Origin: CAVZYN01 sp963779515
GTDB lineage: Bacteria > Pseudomonadota > Alphaproteobacteria > Rhizobiales > Hyphomicrobiaceae
Reading direction: 5' to 3'
NCBI GenBank assembly: GCA_963779515.1
Contig: CAVZYN010000018.1
Span: 248,001-312,000 of the forward strand
Length of the DNA stretch: 64,000 nt
The notes under the pieces were generated by a model that saw only the letters and a list, made by a program, of their open reading frames with translations, did not search any database and had not been told where the DNA came from. How positions within the stretch are numbered: position 1 is the first letter of the stretch; each line of letters starts with the position of its first letter. Position numbers and translations under genes: made by a program. Positions 53,419 to 62,362 of this stretch are shown here, one piece after another.

Positions 53419-54267
53419 ATGACCATCCTCTTTGACGGCATTGCCTATGGCATGGTCCTGTTCGTACTCTCGTGCGGGCTGTCGATCACGCTCGGGCTTA
53501 TGAACTTCGTCAATCTCGCCCATGGTGCCTTCGCCATGGCGGGTGGCTATGCGACCGTGATCCTGACGCAACGCCTCGGTGTGCCGTTTCTGGCAGCCCT
53601 GGTGCTGGCATTCCTCGTCACCGCGGCGCTGGGTGTCCTGCTCGAACGCACACTCTATCGCCGCTTTTATGATCGCCCGCATCTCGATCAGGTGCTCTTC
53701 ACCATCGGCCTTGTGTTCATGGCGACCGCCGGCGTCGATTACCTGATGGGCTCGGGCCAGCAATTCATTCGTCTGCCCGACGCCTTGAAGGGGCGCATGG
53801 AGATCGCCGGCGTCGGCATCAGCCGCTATCGCCTGTTTATCATCGCGCTCTGCGGGTTGCTTGCGCTGATGCTGCAGGCGGTGCTGACAAGGACGCGCTT
53901 CGGCAGCCAGCTGCGCGCCGCCGTCGATGATGCGCGCGTCGCGCGTGGTCTCGGCATTTCCGTCGATCGCGTATTCGCGTTGACGTTCGCCGTCGGCTCT
54001 GGCCTCGCCGGTCTCGGCGGCGCCCTCGGTGCTGAGATTCTCGGCCTCGATCCGACCTTTCCGCTGAAATTCCTGATCTACTTTCTCGTCGTCGTCACGG
54101 TCGGCGGCACGTCGAGCATCACAGGACCGTTTCTTGCCGCGCTGCTGCTCGGCATCGCCGACGTTGCCGGCAAATACTATGTACCATCAGTCGGCGCGTT
54201 CATTATCTATACGCTGATGATCGTCGTGCTTGTCGTGCGGCCGCAGGGGCTGTTTGCCAGAGGCTGA
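53419..54267 (+). CDS. Branched-chain amino-acid-type ABC transporter permease (LivH-like)
   Basis: Permease of 282 residues with eight to nine hydrophobic segments. LivH features: GLSITLGLMNFVNLAHGAFAMAGGY near residue 20, the loop AAVDDARVARGLGISVDRVFALTFAVGSGLAGLGGALG near 170-205, and the C-terminal VVLVVRPQGLFARG. It pairs with the LivM-type permease that starts three bases after its stop. Confidence 0.92.
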   Translation: MTILFDGIAYGMVLFVLSCGLSITLGLMNFVNLAHGAFAMAGGYATVILTQRLGVPFLAALVLAFLVTAALGVLLERTLYRRFYDRPHLDQVLFTIGLVFMATAGVDYLMGSGQQFIRLPDALKGRMEIAGVGISRYRLFIIALCGLLALMLQAVLTRTRFGSQLRAAVDDARVARGLGISVDRVFALTFAVGSGLAGLGGALGAEILGLDPTFPLKFLIYFLVVVTVGGTSSITGPFLAALLLGIADVAGKYYVPSVGAFIIYTLMIVVLVVRPQGLFARG

Positions 54268-54270
54268 GAC

Positions 54271-55311
54271 ATGGTCGACGCAAGCGTCATCAAGAACGCG
54301 CAGGTAACCGGCCCGCCGATCCTGCCAGGATCAAGCCGCGCCAGCGCTCTGCTGCTCAACCGGGGGCGCTGGCGCGCGGCCGAAATCGTCTTCTGGCTCG
54401 CGGCGCTCGCAACCGTCGTCCTGCTGCCACGCCGTCATCTGATGCTCAACGAGATTGCGATCCTCGCGCTGTTCGCGGTGTCGCTCGATCTGATCCTCGG
54501 CTATGCCGGCATCGTCTCACTTGGACAAGCGGCGTTTCTCGGCCTCGGCGCCTATACCGCCGGCCTGATGGCCAAGCACATTCATCCCGATCCGTTGATC
54601 GGCCTCGCTGCCGCCGCTGTCGTGTCGGGCGTGGCCGGCTTGATCGCGAGCCTCCTCGTCATGCGCGGCAATGATCTGACGCGCATCATGGTCACGCTCG
54701 GCGTCGGCATGGTGTTCTACGAACTGGCGAACAAACTGCAGTGGCTGACCGGAGGCGCCGACGGATTGCAGGGCATCACCATGGGCCCGCTGCTCGGCCT
54801 GTTCCGGTTCGACCTGTCGGGGCGCACCGCCTACATCTACAGCCTGACGGTACTGTTCTTGCTGTTTCTTCTCGCGCGCCGGATCGTCGGCTCGCCCTTT
54901 GGCGCCTCGCTGACCGCGATCCGCGATAATCCGCTGCGCGCGACCGCGATCGGCGTGCCGTTGAAGCCGCGTTTGGTCGCGATCTACGGCATAGCGGCGA
55001 CATATGCCGGTATTGCCGGCGCGCTGCTGGCCCAGACGACGCAGTTCGTCTCACTCGATGTGCTGGACATCCATCGCTCGGCCGATGTGCTGCTGGTCCT
55101 CGTCATTGGTGGCACCGGTTACCTTTACGGCGGCATCGCCGGCGCGCTGCTGTTCACCCTCGCGAAGGATCTGATTTCCGCCTGGACGCCGCAGTATTGG
55201 CACTTCTGGATTGGCCTGATCCTCGTCGTGTTCGTGCTCATTGGTCGCGAGCGAATCGTCGGCTGGCCGCAAGGCCTCTGGTCACGGCTGACACGGGCGG
55301 AGAGGGCGTGA
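54271..55311 (+). CDS. Branched-chain amino-acid-type ABC transporter permease (LivM-like)
   Basis: Permease of 346 residues with about ten helices and an N-terminal extension of some 35 residues. Family motifs are LILGYAGIVSLGQAAFLGLGAYTAG near 75 and the contact loop TAIRDNPLRATAIGVPLKPRLVAIYGIAATYAGIAGALLAQ near 215-255. It forms the channel with the LivH-type subunit. The stop is one base before the LivG-type start. Confidence 0.92.
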   Translation: MVDASVIKNAQVTGPPILPGSSRASALLLNRGRWRAAEIVFWLAALATVVLLPRRHLMLNEIAILALFAVSLDLILGYAGIVSLGQAAFLGLGAYTAGLMAKHIHPDPLIGLAAAAVVSGVAGLIASLLVMRGNDLTRIMVTLGVGMVFYELANKLQWLTGGADGLQGITMGPLLGLFRFDLSGRTAYIYSLTVLFLLFLLARRIVGSPFGASLTAIRDNPLRATAIGVPLKPRLVAIYGIAATYAGIAGALLAQTTQFVSLDVLDIHRSADVLLVLVIGGTGYLYGGIAGALLFTLAKDLISAWTPQYWHFWIGLILVVFVLIGRERIVGWPQGLWSRLTRAERA

Positions 55312-55312
55312 C

Positions 55313-56068
55313 ATGACGGTCGCGCTTGAAACCAGGCACCTGGAAAAGCGGTTCGGCGGCATCACCGCGACCTCGGACGTCTCGCTGCGGATCGACGTTG
55401 GCGCGCGCCACGCGCTGATCGGCCCGAACGGAGCGGGCAAGACCACGTTCGTCAATCTGCTGACGGGCGTCCTCGCGCCGAGCTCGGGCCAAGTGTTGCT
55501 CGGCGGCACGGACATCACGACGGCGGCACCGGAACGGCGCGTCCGTCTCGGCCTCGCCCGAACCTTCCAGATCAATCAGTTGTTTCTGCCGATGACGCCG
55601 GTCGAAACCCTTGCCATCGCCATCAGCGAGCGCGAAGGCCAGGGTTGGCGCGCCTTGACGCGCTTTGGCCGGGCGGGCCGGATCGGCGCCGAAATCGATG
55701 AGATCGCTGAACGCTTTCGCCTGACTGATGTGCTTGATGCGCCCGTCGCAACACTACCGTACGGCAAGCAGCGGCTGCTCGAAATCGCACTCGCCTTTGC
55801 CGCCCGCCCACGCGTGCTCCTGCTCGACGAACCGGCTGCGGGCGCGCCCGAATCCGAGCGCGAAGAACTGCTGTCGGCTGTCGCCGATCTGCCGCGCGAT
55901 GTCGCGGTGCTGCTGATCGAACACGACATGGACCTCGTATTCCGCTTTGCCGAGCGTATCACAGTGATGGTCGCGGGCCGCGTGTTCAAGGACGGGCCTG
56001 CCGAGACGATCGCGCGCGATCCCGATGTGCGCGCCGTCTATCTTGGGGAGGGTGGCCATGGAGCCTGA
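55313..56068 (+). CDS. Branched-chain amino-acid-type ABC transporter ATP-binding protein (LivG-like)
   Basis: ATPase of 251 residues: Walker A GPNGAGKTTFVNLL near 38, Q-loop RTFQINQLF near 84. The region normally holding the LSGGxQ signature reads TLPYGKQRLLEIALAF near 148, the relaxed form common in LivG proteins. Walker B is VLLLDEPAAGAPESE near 165, and EHDMDLVFRFAERI near 200 holds the switch His. Its 3' end overlaps the LivF-type gene by eleven bases. Confidence 0.92.
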   Translation: MTVALETRHLEKRFGGITATSDVSLRIDVGARHALIGPNGAGKTTFVNLLTGVLAPSSGQVLLGGTDITTAAPERRVRLGLARTFQINQLFLPMTPVETLAIAISEREGQGWRALTRFGRAGRIGAEIDEIAERFRLTDVLDAPVATLPYGKQRLLEIALAFAARPRVLLLDEPAAGAPESEREELLSAVADLPRDVAVLLIEHDMDLVFRFAERITVMVAGRVFKDGPAETIARDPDVRAVYLGEGGHGA

Positions 56069-56792
56069 GGTGGCATCACCACTTCTTGCACTCGATGCCG
56101 TCACGGCCGGCTATGGCGCAGCCGTCGTGCTCGATCGGCTGTCGCTGTCGCTGACCGAAGGCCGCGCCCTCGCGGTGCTTGGCCGCAACGGCACCGGCAA
56201 GACGACGCTCGTCAATACGATCATCGGGGTCACGCGCCATATGGGTGGCCGCATCGCCTTCGCCGGGCGCGACATCACGGGCCAGCGGCCCGAGCAGCGC
56301 GCGCGCCTCGGCATCGGGTGGGTGCCGCAGGAGCGCAATATCTTCAAGTCGCTCACCATCGACGAGAACCTGTCGGCGGTGGCGCTGCCCGGCGCCTGGA
56401 CGCCGGAGCGGGCCTATGCGCTATTCCCGCGCCTTGCCGAGCGCCGGCGCAATCTCGGCAATCAGTTGTCGGGCGGCGAACAGCAAATGCTGGCGATCGC
56501 GCGCGCGCTCGTCCTCAATCCGAAGCTGTTGTTGCTGGACGAGCCGACCGAGGGGCTGGCACCGATCATCGTCGAGGAGCTAATGGCGACGCTGACCCGC
56601 ATTGTCCGAGACGAGAAACTCGCGACCGTCATCGTCGAGCAGCATGCCCAGAAAATTCTCGGGCTCACCGATGCCGCGATCGTGCTCGAACGGGGACGCA
56701 TCGCCTGGCAAGGCGCCAGCCGCGACCTGCTGGCCGACAGCGCCATCCTCGAATTCCACCTCGGCGTCGCCCGCAAACCGTCGCGCCGCTGA
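56058..56792 (+). CDS. Branched-chain amino-acid-type ABC transporter ATP-binding protein (LivF-like)
   Basis: ATPase of 244 residues: Walker A GRNGTGKTTLVNTI near 40, Q-loop GWVPQERNIFKSLT near 87, signature LSGGEQQMLAIARAL near 138, Walker B LLLLDEPTEGLAP near 158 and switch His in VIVEQHAQ near 192. ATG at 56058 has GGGGAGG close upstream, inside the end of the previous gene. It closes the Liv operon. The gene converges on the carboxylase gene over 54 bases. Confidence 0.92.
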   Translation: MEPEVASPLLALDAVTAGYGAAVVLDRLSLSLTEGRALAVLGRNGTGKTTLVNTIIGVTRHMGGRIAFAGRDITGQRPEQRARLGIGWVPQERNIFKSLTIDENLSAVALPGAWTPERAYALFPRLAERRRNLGNQLSGGEQQMLAIARALVLNPKLLLLDEPTEGLAPIIVEELMATLTRIVRDEKLATVIVEQHAQKILGLTDAAIVLERGRIAWQGASRDLLADSAILEFHLGVARKPSRR

Positions 56793-56846
56793 GGGTACTT
56801 CGGCGTGGGTGCTACTAGATGGCCGATAGTTGGGAGCGACCGAGGC

Positions 56847-58865
56847 TCAGGCGAATTCCATGATCACGGCATCGACGGCAAGGCTGTCACCGGTCTTGGC
56901 CTTGATGGCCTTGACGACGCCGTCGCGCTCGGCCCGCAGCACGTTCTCCATCTTCATCGCCTCGACGATGGCGAGCATGTCGCCCGCCTTCACGTCTTGT
57001 CCCTCGGCGACGTGCACCGCCTTGACGAGGCCCGGCATCGGGCACAGCAGATACTTGCTCATGTCTGCCGCGGCCTTGACCGGCATCAGCGCCGCAAGCT
57101 CGGCCTCGCGCTCGGTGTAGACGTGCGTTGCGCAACTGATGCCGCGCCACGCGAGCTGCATGCCATTCGGCAGTGGGCGCAGCTGCACGGCGATTGGCCG
57201 GCCGTCGATCGTGCCGGTCCATACTGGCTCGCCCGGCCACCAGCCGGACGCGAGCGTCATGCGCCGCCGCGTGCCGCCATGGGCGTCGTGCAACGTGATC
57301 GTGTAGGGCCCCGATGTCGTGCCTTCGACGGTGACCTTAGCGTCATGATCGCCGATCCGCACAACGCGCCTCTGCGCAAAGCGCACCACAGGTCCGCCCA
57401 TCTGATGCGAGATCTCGCGCCGCCGCGTGTTGCTCAAGTGATCGATGGCCGCCGCCACCGCCGCGATCGTGTCGCGCTCGGCCGGCTCGGCCGCCCGCGC
57501 CTGAAAACCATTCGGATACTCTTCCTTGATAAAGCCCGTCGAGATCTTGCCCGAGCGCCAGCGCGGATGCTGCATCAGCGCCGTCAGGAATGGAATATTA
57601 TGCTGGATGCCGTCGATATGGAAGGCATCGAGGGCCTCCGATTGCGCCTCGATCGCGGCCGCGCGCGTCGCTGCGTGCGTCACGAGCTTGGCGATCATCG
57701 GATCATAAAACATCGATATTTCGCCGCCTTCCGTGACGCCCGTGTCGTTGCGCACGGTGACGGCGTCACGCGAGAACTCGGCCGGCGGCCGGTACTTGGT
57801 GAGCCGCCCGATGGAGGGCAGGAAGTTGCGATAGGGATCCTCGGCATAGATGCGGCTCTCCACCGCCCAGCCGTTGAGGCGCACATCCGCTTGCCGCAGT
57901 GCGAGGCGCTCGCCAGCCGCGACCCGGATCATCTGCTCGACGAGATCGATACCCGTGATCATTTCGGTCACGGGATGCTCGACCTGCAGCCGCGTGTTCA
58001 TCTCGAGAAAGAAGAACGAACGGTCCTGGCCCGCGACGAACTCGACGGTGCCCGCAAAATCGTAGCCGACCGCCTTCGACAGCGCGACGGCCTGCTCGCC
58101 CATGGCGCGCCGCGTCTTCTCGTCGAGCAGCGGCGAGGGCGCTTCTTCGATGACCTTCTGATTGCGGCGCTGGATCGAGCATTCGCGCTCGCCGAGATAA
58201 ATGACGTTGCCGTGCTTGTCGCCGAGTACCTGGATTTCGATGTGGCGCGGGTTTTCGATGAACTTCTCGATGAAGACGCGGTCGTCGCCGAAGCTCGATT
58301 TTGCTTCCGAGCGCGCCAGGCCGAAACCCTCTTCGCATTCTCGCGCGTTGTAGGCGATGCGCATGCCCTTGCCGCCCCCGCCCGCCGACGCCTTGATCAT
58401 GACGGGATAGCCGACCTCGGCGGCGATCTTCACGGCTTGCTTGGCGTCGGCGATCTCGCCGAGATAGCCCGGCACCGTCGAGACTTTCGCTGCTGCCGCC
58501 GCCTTCTTGGATTCGATCTTGTCGCCCATGGCGGCAATCGCCTTGGGGTTGGGGCCGATGAACACGATACCGGCCTTGGCGAGCGCTACCGGAAACGCCT
58601 CGCGCTCGGAGAGGAAACCGTAGCCGGGATGCACGGCCTCGGCGCCCGTCTGCCGGCACGCGTCGACGATCTTTTCGATCACCAGATAGGATTGTGCCGC
58701 TGCCGCCGGTCCGATGTGGACAGCCTCGTCTGCCATCTCGACGTGAAGCGCCTCACGATCGGCGTCCGAATAGACCGCGACGGTCTTGATCCCCATCTTG
58801 CGCGCGGTCTTGATGACCCGGCAGGCAATCTCGCCGCGATTGGCAATCAGGATCTTTTTGAACAT
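56847..58865 (-). CDS. pccA: Propionyl-CoA carboxylase alpha subunit (biotin carboxylase and BCCP)
   Basis: A 672-residue biotin-dependent carboxylase subunit. Residues 1-450 are biotin carboxylase, with ANRGEIACRVI at the N-terminus, the ATP-grasp Gly loop KASAGGGGKGMR near 158 and FLEMNTRLQVEHPVTE near 285. A middle region (about 500-590) corresponds to the BT domain that joins beta subunits in PccA. The C-terminal BCCP domain has EAMKM with the biotinyl Lys638. Overall it is PccA-like rather than acetyl-CoA carboxylase AccC. It ATP-dependently carboxylates biotin for transfer to propionyl-CoA, giving methylmalonyl-CoA. The beta-subunit gene is not in the window. Confidence 0.9.
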   Translation of the reverse strand: MFKKILIANRGEIACRVIKTARKMGIKTVAVYSDADREALHVEMADEAVHIGPAAAAQSYLVIEKIVDACRQTGAEAVHPGYGFLSEREAFPVALAKAGIVFIGPNPKAIAAMGDKIESKKAAAAAKVSTVPGYLGEIADAKQAVKIAAEVGYPVMIKASAGGGGKGMRIAYNARECEEGFGLARSEAKSSFGDDRVFIEKFIENPRHIEIQVLGDKHGNVIYLGERECSIQRRNQKVIEEAPSPLLDEKTRRAMGEQAVALSKAVGYDFAGTVEFVAGQDRSFFFLEMNTRLQVEHPVTEMITGIDLVEQMIRVAAGERLALRQADVRLNGWAVESRIYAEDPYRNFLPSIGRLTKYRPPAEFSRDAVTVRNDTGVTEGGEISMFYDPMIAKLVTHAATRAAAIEAQSEALDAFHIDGIQHNIPFLTALMQHPRWRSGKISTGFIKEEYPNGFQARAAEPAERDTIAAVAAAIDHLSNTRRREISHQMGGPVVRFAQRRVVRIGDHDAKVTVEGTTSGPYTITLHDAHGGTRRRMTLASGWWPGEPVWTGTIDGRPIAVQLRPLPNGMQLAWRGISCATHVYTEREAELAALMPVKAAADMSKYLLCPMPGLVKAVHVAEGQDVKAGDMLAIVEAMKMENVLRAERDGVVKAIKAKTGDSLAVDAVIMEFA

Positions 58866-58956
58866 CCGGCGTCAGGTCCCCAGCTCGCGTCACGGCCGAC
58901 TTTGACATCGCGCCGCGTCTGCCTTCTAGACCGTCATGCAACCGTCGTAAACTCGA

Positions 58957-60327
58957 CTAAGTATTCGACGGCATGGCCCGCTGGATCAGCTTCTGGCGGA
59001 CATAGTCGATATGGCCGCGCAAATTGTAAAACTGCTCGGCCAATCCGTGCCGGTCGGGGATACGGTTGACCGCCTCTTCTATCCGCCGGAGTTCGATTTC
59101 CTGGCGCTCGCGCACGGCGTCCGGCGGGCTGTGCAAAAGGCTGGCCTCGAGCTTTTTCAATCGATTATACCAGTAAAGCAGGCGTTGCTTGGTCCGCCAG
59201 CGGTAGAGACTAGGCCCGCCTTGGATCAGCGGAAACAACACCCCAGCGATGGGCACGCCAAACAGCAGCGCGCGCTCGACGAAGTTGGCGAGCCAAAACG
59301 GCATGTAGCGCTGCAGGAACGGCGGTCCAGATTTGTAGTAGCGCTGGGCATCTTCGGAAATCGGATACTCGGGATCGATGCCGGCTGGAAACTCGCCCGC
59401 TTTGTTCAGGAGGGTCGGCGGGCCGTGCGCCTCGGACGCTGCCTGCGCCAGCAGGAACACCAGCGCCGGATGCACGTCCGCCCGCACGATCAACGCTGCG
59501 GTCGGCGCCACCAGCGTTACATCGGCCGCTGGCAGATTGCGCTCGAGATCTATCACGCCCTGCGGCAGCGACACCTTCGAGAGATACGGCAACATTCGCG
59601 TCAGCGCTTCCGCCTGCGCCAGGCTCATTAAGCGCAGTTTGGGGTCGCGCAGCAGGTCTTGGACCAGCGGCGCCTCTGGCGCGAGTACGACCATGATGGC
59701 GTCCGCCGTACCGGCTCTCAGGGCGTCGACCGCCGGTTGCGATGCGAGCGGCAGGAAGGCGGCGTCCTTGTCGGTGATCTTGTTCGCCGCCAGCATCGCC
59801 TTGGCGAGCGTTTGCGTGCCGCTGCCGTCTGCGCCGATCGCAATGCGCTTGCCTTTGAGTTGGCTGATTCGATCCAGCGTCTCGTTTGCACGATAGAAGA
59901 TCCACAGTGGCTCGTAGAACATGCGGCCGACCGAAATGAGATCAGGCGACGCTTTCTCGTCGCTGATGCCGCCTTGCAGAAGGCCGACACTGACACCCGA
60001 CTTCGGGTCTTGCAGGCGCATGAGATTTTCTGCCGAACCCGCTGACGTCTTCAGGTCCAGCGTGATCCCGGACTTTGCAAGGCTCGCCTTGTAGCGTTTG
60101 GAAATGGCGTGATAGGCGCCGGCCTCGCTTCCCGTCGTCATCACCAAGCGTTTTTGTGGCGGTGGCATCACCGTCCGGATCGTCAGCCACAGCGCCAGGA
60201 TCGAGAGCAGCGCGAGCGGCACGAGCCACATCAAGAAGCGCCGGACTTGTTGCGCTTCGGCTTGATCATCCGCCGCGGCGTGGTCGTGATGGACGGCCAG
60301 GTGCGGTTTACTAGGCTCTTGGCTCAT
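58957..60327 (-). CDS. TAXI family TRAP transporter solute-binding subunit, membrane-anchored
   Basis: A 456-residue protein with a cytoplasmic acidic/His-rich N-terminus (MSQEPSKPHLAVHHDHAAAD), one transmembrane helix (about 33-52), then a TAXI-type binding domain (MTTGSEAGAYHAISKRYKASL near 64, GADGSGTQTLAKAML near 165, ADAIMVVL near 205). After about residue 330 there is a second hydrophobic helix (NFVERALLFGVPIAGVLFPLI) and a basic coiled-coil-like tail. No TRAP permease gene is linked. The two anchors make a free periplasmic binding protein unlikely; it may be a sensor or membrane-tethered receptor. The ribosome-binding site is weak. Confidence 0.83.
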   Translation of the reverse strand: MSQEPSKPHLAVHHDHAAADDQAEAQQVRRFLMWLVPLALLSILALWLTIRTVMPPPQKRLVMTTGSEAGAYHAISKRYKASLAKSGITLDLKTSAGSAENLMRLQDPKSGVSVGLLQGGISDEKASPDLISVGRMFYEPLWIFYRANETLDRISQLKGKRIAIGADGSGTQTLAKAMLAANKITDKDAAFLPLASQPAVDALRAGTADAIMVVLAPEAPLVQDLLRDPKLRLMSLAQAEALTRMLPYLSKVSLPQGVIDLERNLPAADVTLVAPTAALIVRADVHPALVFLLAQAASEAHGPPTLLNKAGEFPAGIDPEYPISEDAQRYYKSGPPFLQRYMPFWLANFVERALLFGVPIAGVLFPLIQGGPSLYRWRTKQRLLYWYNRLKKLEASLLHSPPDAVRERQEIELRRIEEAVNRIPDRHGLAEQFYNLRGHIDYVRQKLIQRAMPSNT

Positions 60328-60388
60328 GCGAATCTTTCAGGGCCGGGCATCGAGGATGCCCGTTAATATGGGCGCGGATGAAATGCAA

Positions 60389-60429
60389 CAAGCCCAAGTG
60401 ACCAGGAAAGTCCTGGCCGCTTGGGCTTG
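60389..60429 (-). terminator. Strong hairpin terminator after the EF-hand-like gene
   Basis: Outer 10-base stem CAAGCCCAAG with CTTGGGCTTG encloses a 6-base stem CCAGGA/TCCTGG with a three-base loop, in total 41 bases. On the minus strand it follows the stop at 60463 by about 34 bases and is trailed by TTGCATTT. It probably separates that gene from the TAXI gene, which starts downstream at 60327. Confidence 0.6.
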
Positions 60430-60462
60430 TAATAATGGCAAAAAACCAAAATTCCGGGAGTA

Positions 60463-61467
60463 TCAGGCGGCCTTGGCGAAGCGCTCGATCAATCCCTGCA
60501 GCGCGGGGGCGAGTTTCGGCGTGTCCTGCGCGAGGAATGTGAGGAGGGCTTGCTCGTTGGCCGACACCTTGCCGTCGCGACCGATGCGCTCCGCCAACCA
60601 ATCGGCTTCGGCGGGCGTCACCTCTTCGGCCGTGACAATTTCTACTTTGTGGCGCTCGAGGCGGGCGATTGCGCGCTCTTCGGGGCTGAGCTCCCGGTAG
60701 ACCGCAAAGATTGAGCCAAGCCCGCTGACCGCGGCCGACGCCAGATTGCCGCCCGAAAGATCGCCGCGGCGATTGAGCCACTGTTCGCGCGCCAGCGCTT
60801 CTTCGCGCGACGGTGCCGCATATCCCGAGGCCGTCATGACGCAGTTGCCGATGGCTTTAACGAAGAGATCCTGCCACGCCGGATGATTGTTGCCGTCGGC
60901 GGTACCATCGTTGATCTCGAACAGCACGTCCGCTTCGGTGCGCGTAATGGCGATGTTGCCGTCGCCGCCGAACGCATAGAGCACGCGGCGGAGCAGATCG
61001 ACCTCCGCCTCGCTGATTTCGCCGGCCGTCAATTGGCGGCCCGCACGCAGCGGTCCATCGCCCGTCAGGACCGCGTCGCGCACCTGTTCGAGTGCCAGCT
61101 TGACCAAGCTTTGCGGCGACCAGCGGGCCTTGTCGAGCACGTTGATCAGCAATTCGAGTTCGGTTTTGCTGTCGACCTTGCCGTCCTGGGAAACTTTCGC
61201 CCAAAGCCACTCGGCGTTCTCAGCGGTAACATAGCCCTCGGGTTCGGCCTGGTTGACCACATAGTCGGTCAACATCTCGACAAAGCAATCGACCCAGCTG
61301 GTGTCTTGCGCTTCGCAAGAATCGTTCAGATCGAACAGCGCGTCGGCCTCGCCGGCGCTGATCTGGCCGTCATCGTAATAGGTCTTGCGGAGTTTTTGGA
61401 CGTCGGTGTCTTTGATGACACCGCGGTCTTTGATCTCGGAAATGAAGACAGATTTATCTGCACTCAT
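60463..61467 (-). CDS. Hypothetical protein with tandem duplication and four EF-hand-like loops
   Basis: A 334-residue soluble, acidic protein without signal peptide or membrane helix. It is built as A-B-A'-B': A (about 18-72) has DDGQISAGEADALFDLND, and A' (149-212) has GDGNIAITRTEADVLFEIND. B (78-133) has SQDGKVDSKTELELL, and B' (276-334) has GRDGKVSANEQALLTFL. Each unit holds a D-G-x-[IV]-x(3)-E segment like a calcium-binding EF loop or the acidic turn of TerB proteins. I do not recognise a named family. ATG at 61467 is preferred to one at 61482 because the protein then begins MSADKSVF; ribosome-binding signals are weak. It diverges from the ClpP-like gene. Confidence 0.75.
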   Translation of the reverse strand: MSADKSVFISEIKDRGVIKDTDVQKLRKTYYDDGQISAGEADALFDLNDSCEAQDTSWVDCFVEMLTDYVVNQAEPEGYVTAENAEWLWAKVSQDGKVDSKTELELLINVLDKARWSPQSLVKLALEQVRDAVLTGDGPLRAGRQLTAGEISEAEVDLLRRVLYAFGGDGNIAITRTEADVLFEINDGTADGNNHPAWQDLFVKAIGNCVMTASGYAAPSREEALAREQWLNRRGDLSGGNLASAAVSGLGSIFAVYRELSPEERAIARLERHKVEIVTAEEVTPAEADWLAERIGRDGKVSANEQALLTFLAQDTPKLAPALQGLIERFAKAA

Positions 61468-61649
61468 AATCGCCACCCACACGAGCTTGCACTTCAGCTT
61501 CCGGAAAGGTAGGTGGACATAGTTACCAATCGGCTAACATGCGTGACGTGCCGGCTGCGAAGTGCGCGAGAACCACACTATTCGCGGTGGAATTCTATAT
61601 TTGTCGGATCAATGATCCGGCCAGCCTGTGCAGGGGAGAGCAAACCGAC

Positions 61650-62297
61650 ATGACGCCACGCGCCATCAACCGATTGGTCTGGGTGGGGATGCTGGCCGTC
61701 ATTGCGCTGCTGGCATGGCGCTATTCCGGCAAGTACCTGGACGGCCGGGGCAGCCTCGAGGTGATCGCCGATGGCGCGCCCGATACGCTGATCCTGTCGT
61801 GGTCGGGCGACGTGCGCCACCCCATGGCGGATAGCATCGCCACTGCCTTTCGCGAGCATGGTCGCGATCGAAAACGTGTCGTTCTGGTCCTTGATTCCCC
61901 GGGTGGTCTGCTTAGTCACGGCAACGAAGTCATCTCCGAGCTGCGACGGATCGGCCGCACGCACGCGCTCGAGACGGTTGTCGAAAATCGTTCCATTTGC
62001 GCGTCCATGTGCGTGCCGATCTATCTGCAGGGCCAAAGCAGGATCGCAGCACCTAGTGCCCGCTTCATGTTCCACGAGGTCAAACTCGTCGATCCCATTA
62101 CCAAGGAACGCCAGCCCCAGAGCGAACGGCAGAAAGCCGCCAACACGTTTCAATTCCTAGATCTCTACTTTCGTCCGGCAGGCGTTCCGGATGCTTGGAT
62201 GAAGGATGTCGCCGTCAAGATCCAGGGGCGCGACTACTGGCGGACCGCAAAGCAGCTGGTGGATGAGAAGGCCGGCATCGTCCAGCAGTTGAACTGA
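61650..62297 (+). CDS. Membrane-anchored ClpP-like (COG3904-type) periplasmic protein
   Basis: A 215-residue protein with one N-terminal membrane helix (about 8-25) and a ClpP/crotonase-fold domain. LDSPGG at 81-86 matches the oxyanion-loop motif, Ser119 in CASMC is the expected nucleophile and His142 in FMFHEV the general base, as in Clp-type serine peptidases. The helix orientation puts the domain in the periplasm. ATG at 61650 has GGGGAG about nine bases upstream; the frame extends further 5' without conserved residues. The substrate is unknown. Confidence 0.82.
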   Translation: MTPRAINRLVWVGMLAVIALLAWRYSGKYLDGRGSLEVIADGAPDTLILSWSGDVRHPMADSIATAFREHGRDRKRVVLVLDSPGGLLSHGNEVISELRRIGRTHALETVVENRSICASMCVPIYLQGQSRIAAPSARFMFHEVKLVDPITKERQPQSERQKAANTFQFLDLYFRPAGVPDAWMKDVAVKIQGRDYWRTAKQLVDEKAGIVQQLN

Positions 62298-62309
62298 GGC
62301 GAAGAAGAA

Positions 62310-62335
62310 GAGGGGCCACCGGTGGGCAGCCCCTC
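62310..62335. terminator. Bidirectional hairpin terminator
   Basis: GAGGGGC (62310-62316) pairs with GCCCCTC (62329-62335) around a 12-base loop that contains CCACCGGTGG, itself able to pair. It lies between the convergent stops at 62297 and 62363. A second small hairpin, GGATCT-CACG-AGATCC (62344-62359), follows at once. Neither side has a long T run. Confidence 0.5.
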
Positions 62336-62362
62336 AAGTGATTGGATCTCACGAGATCCGAC

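Noticed and set aside
56805..59069. 754-codon open frame on the plus strand opposite pccA
   Set aside because: It is antisense to a well-conserved carboxylase gene, has no recognisable motif, and is rich in Arg, His and Asp as expected for the complementary frame of GC-rich coding DNA.
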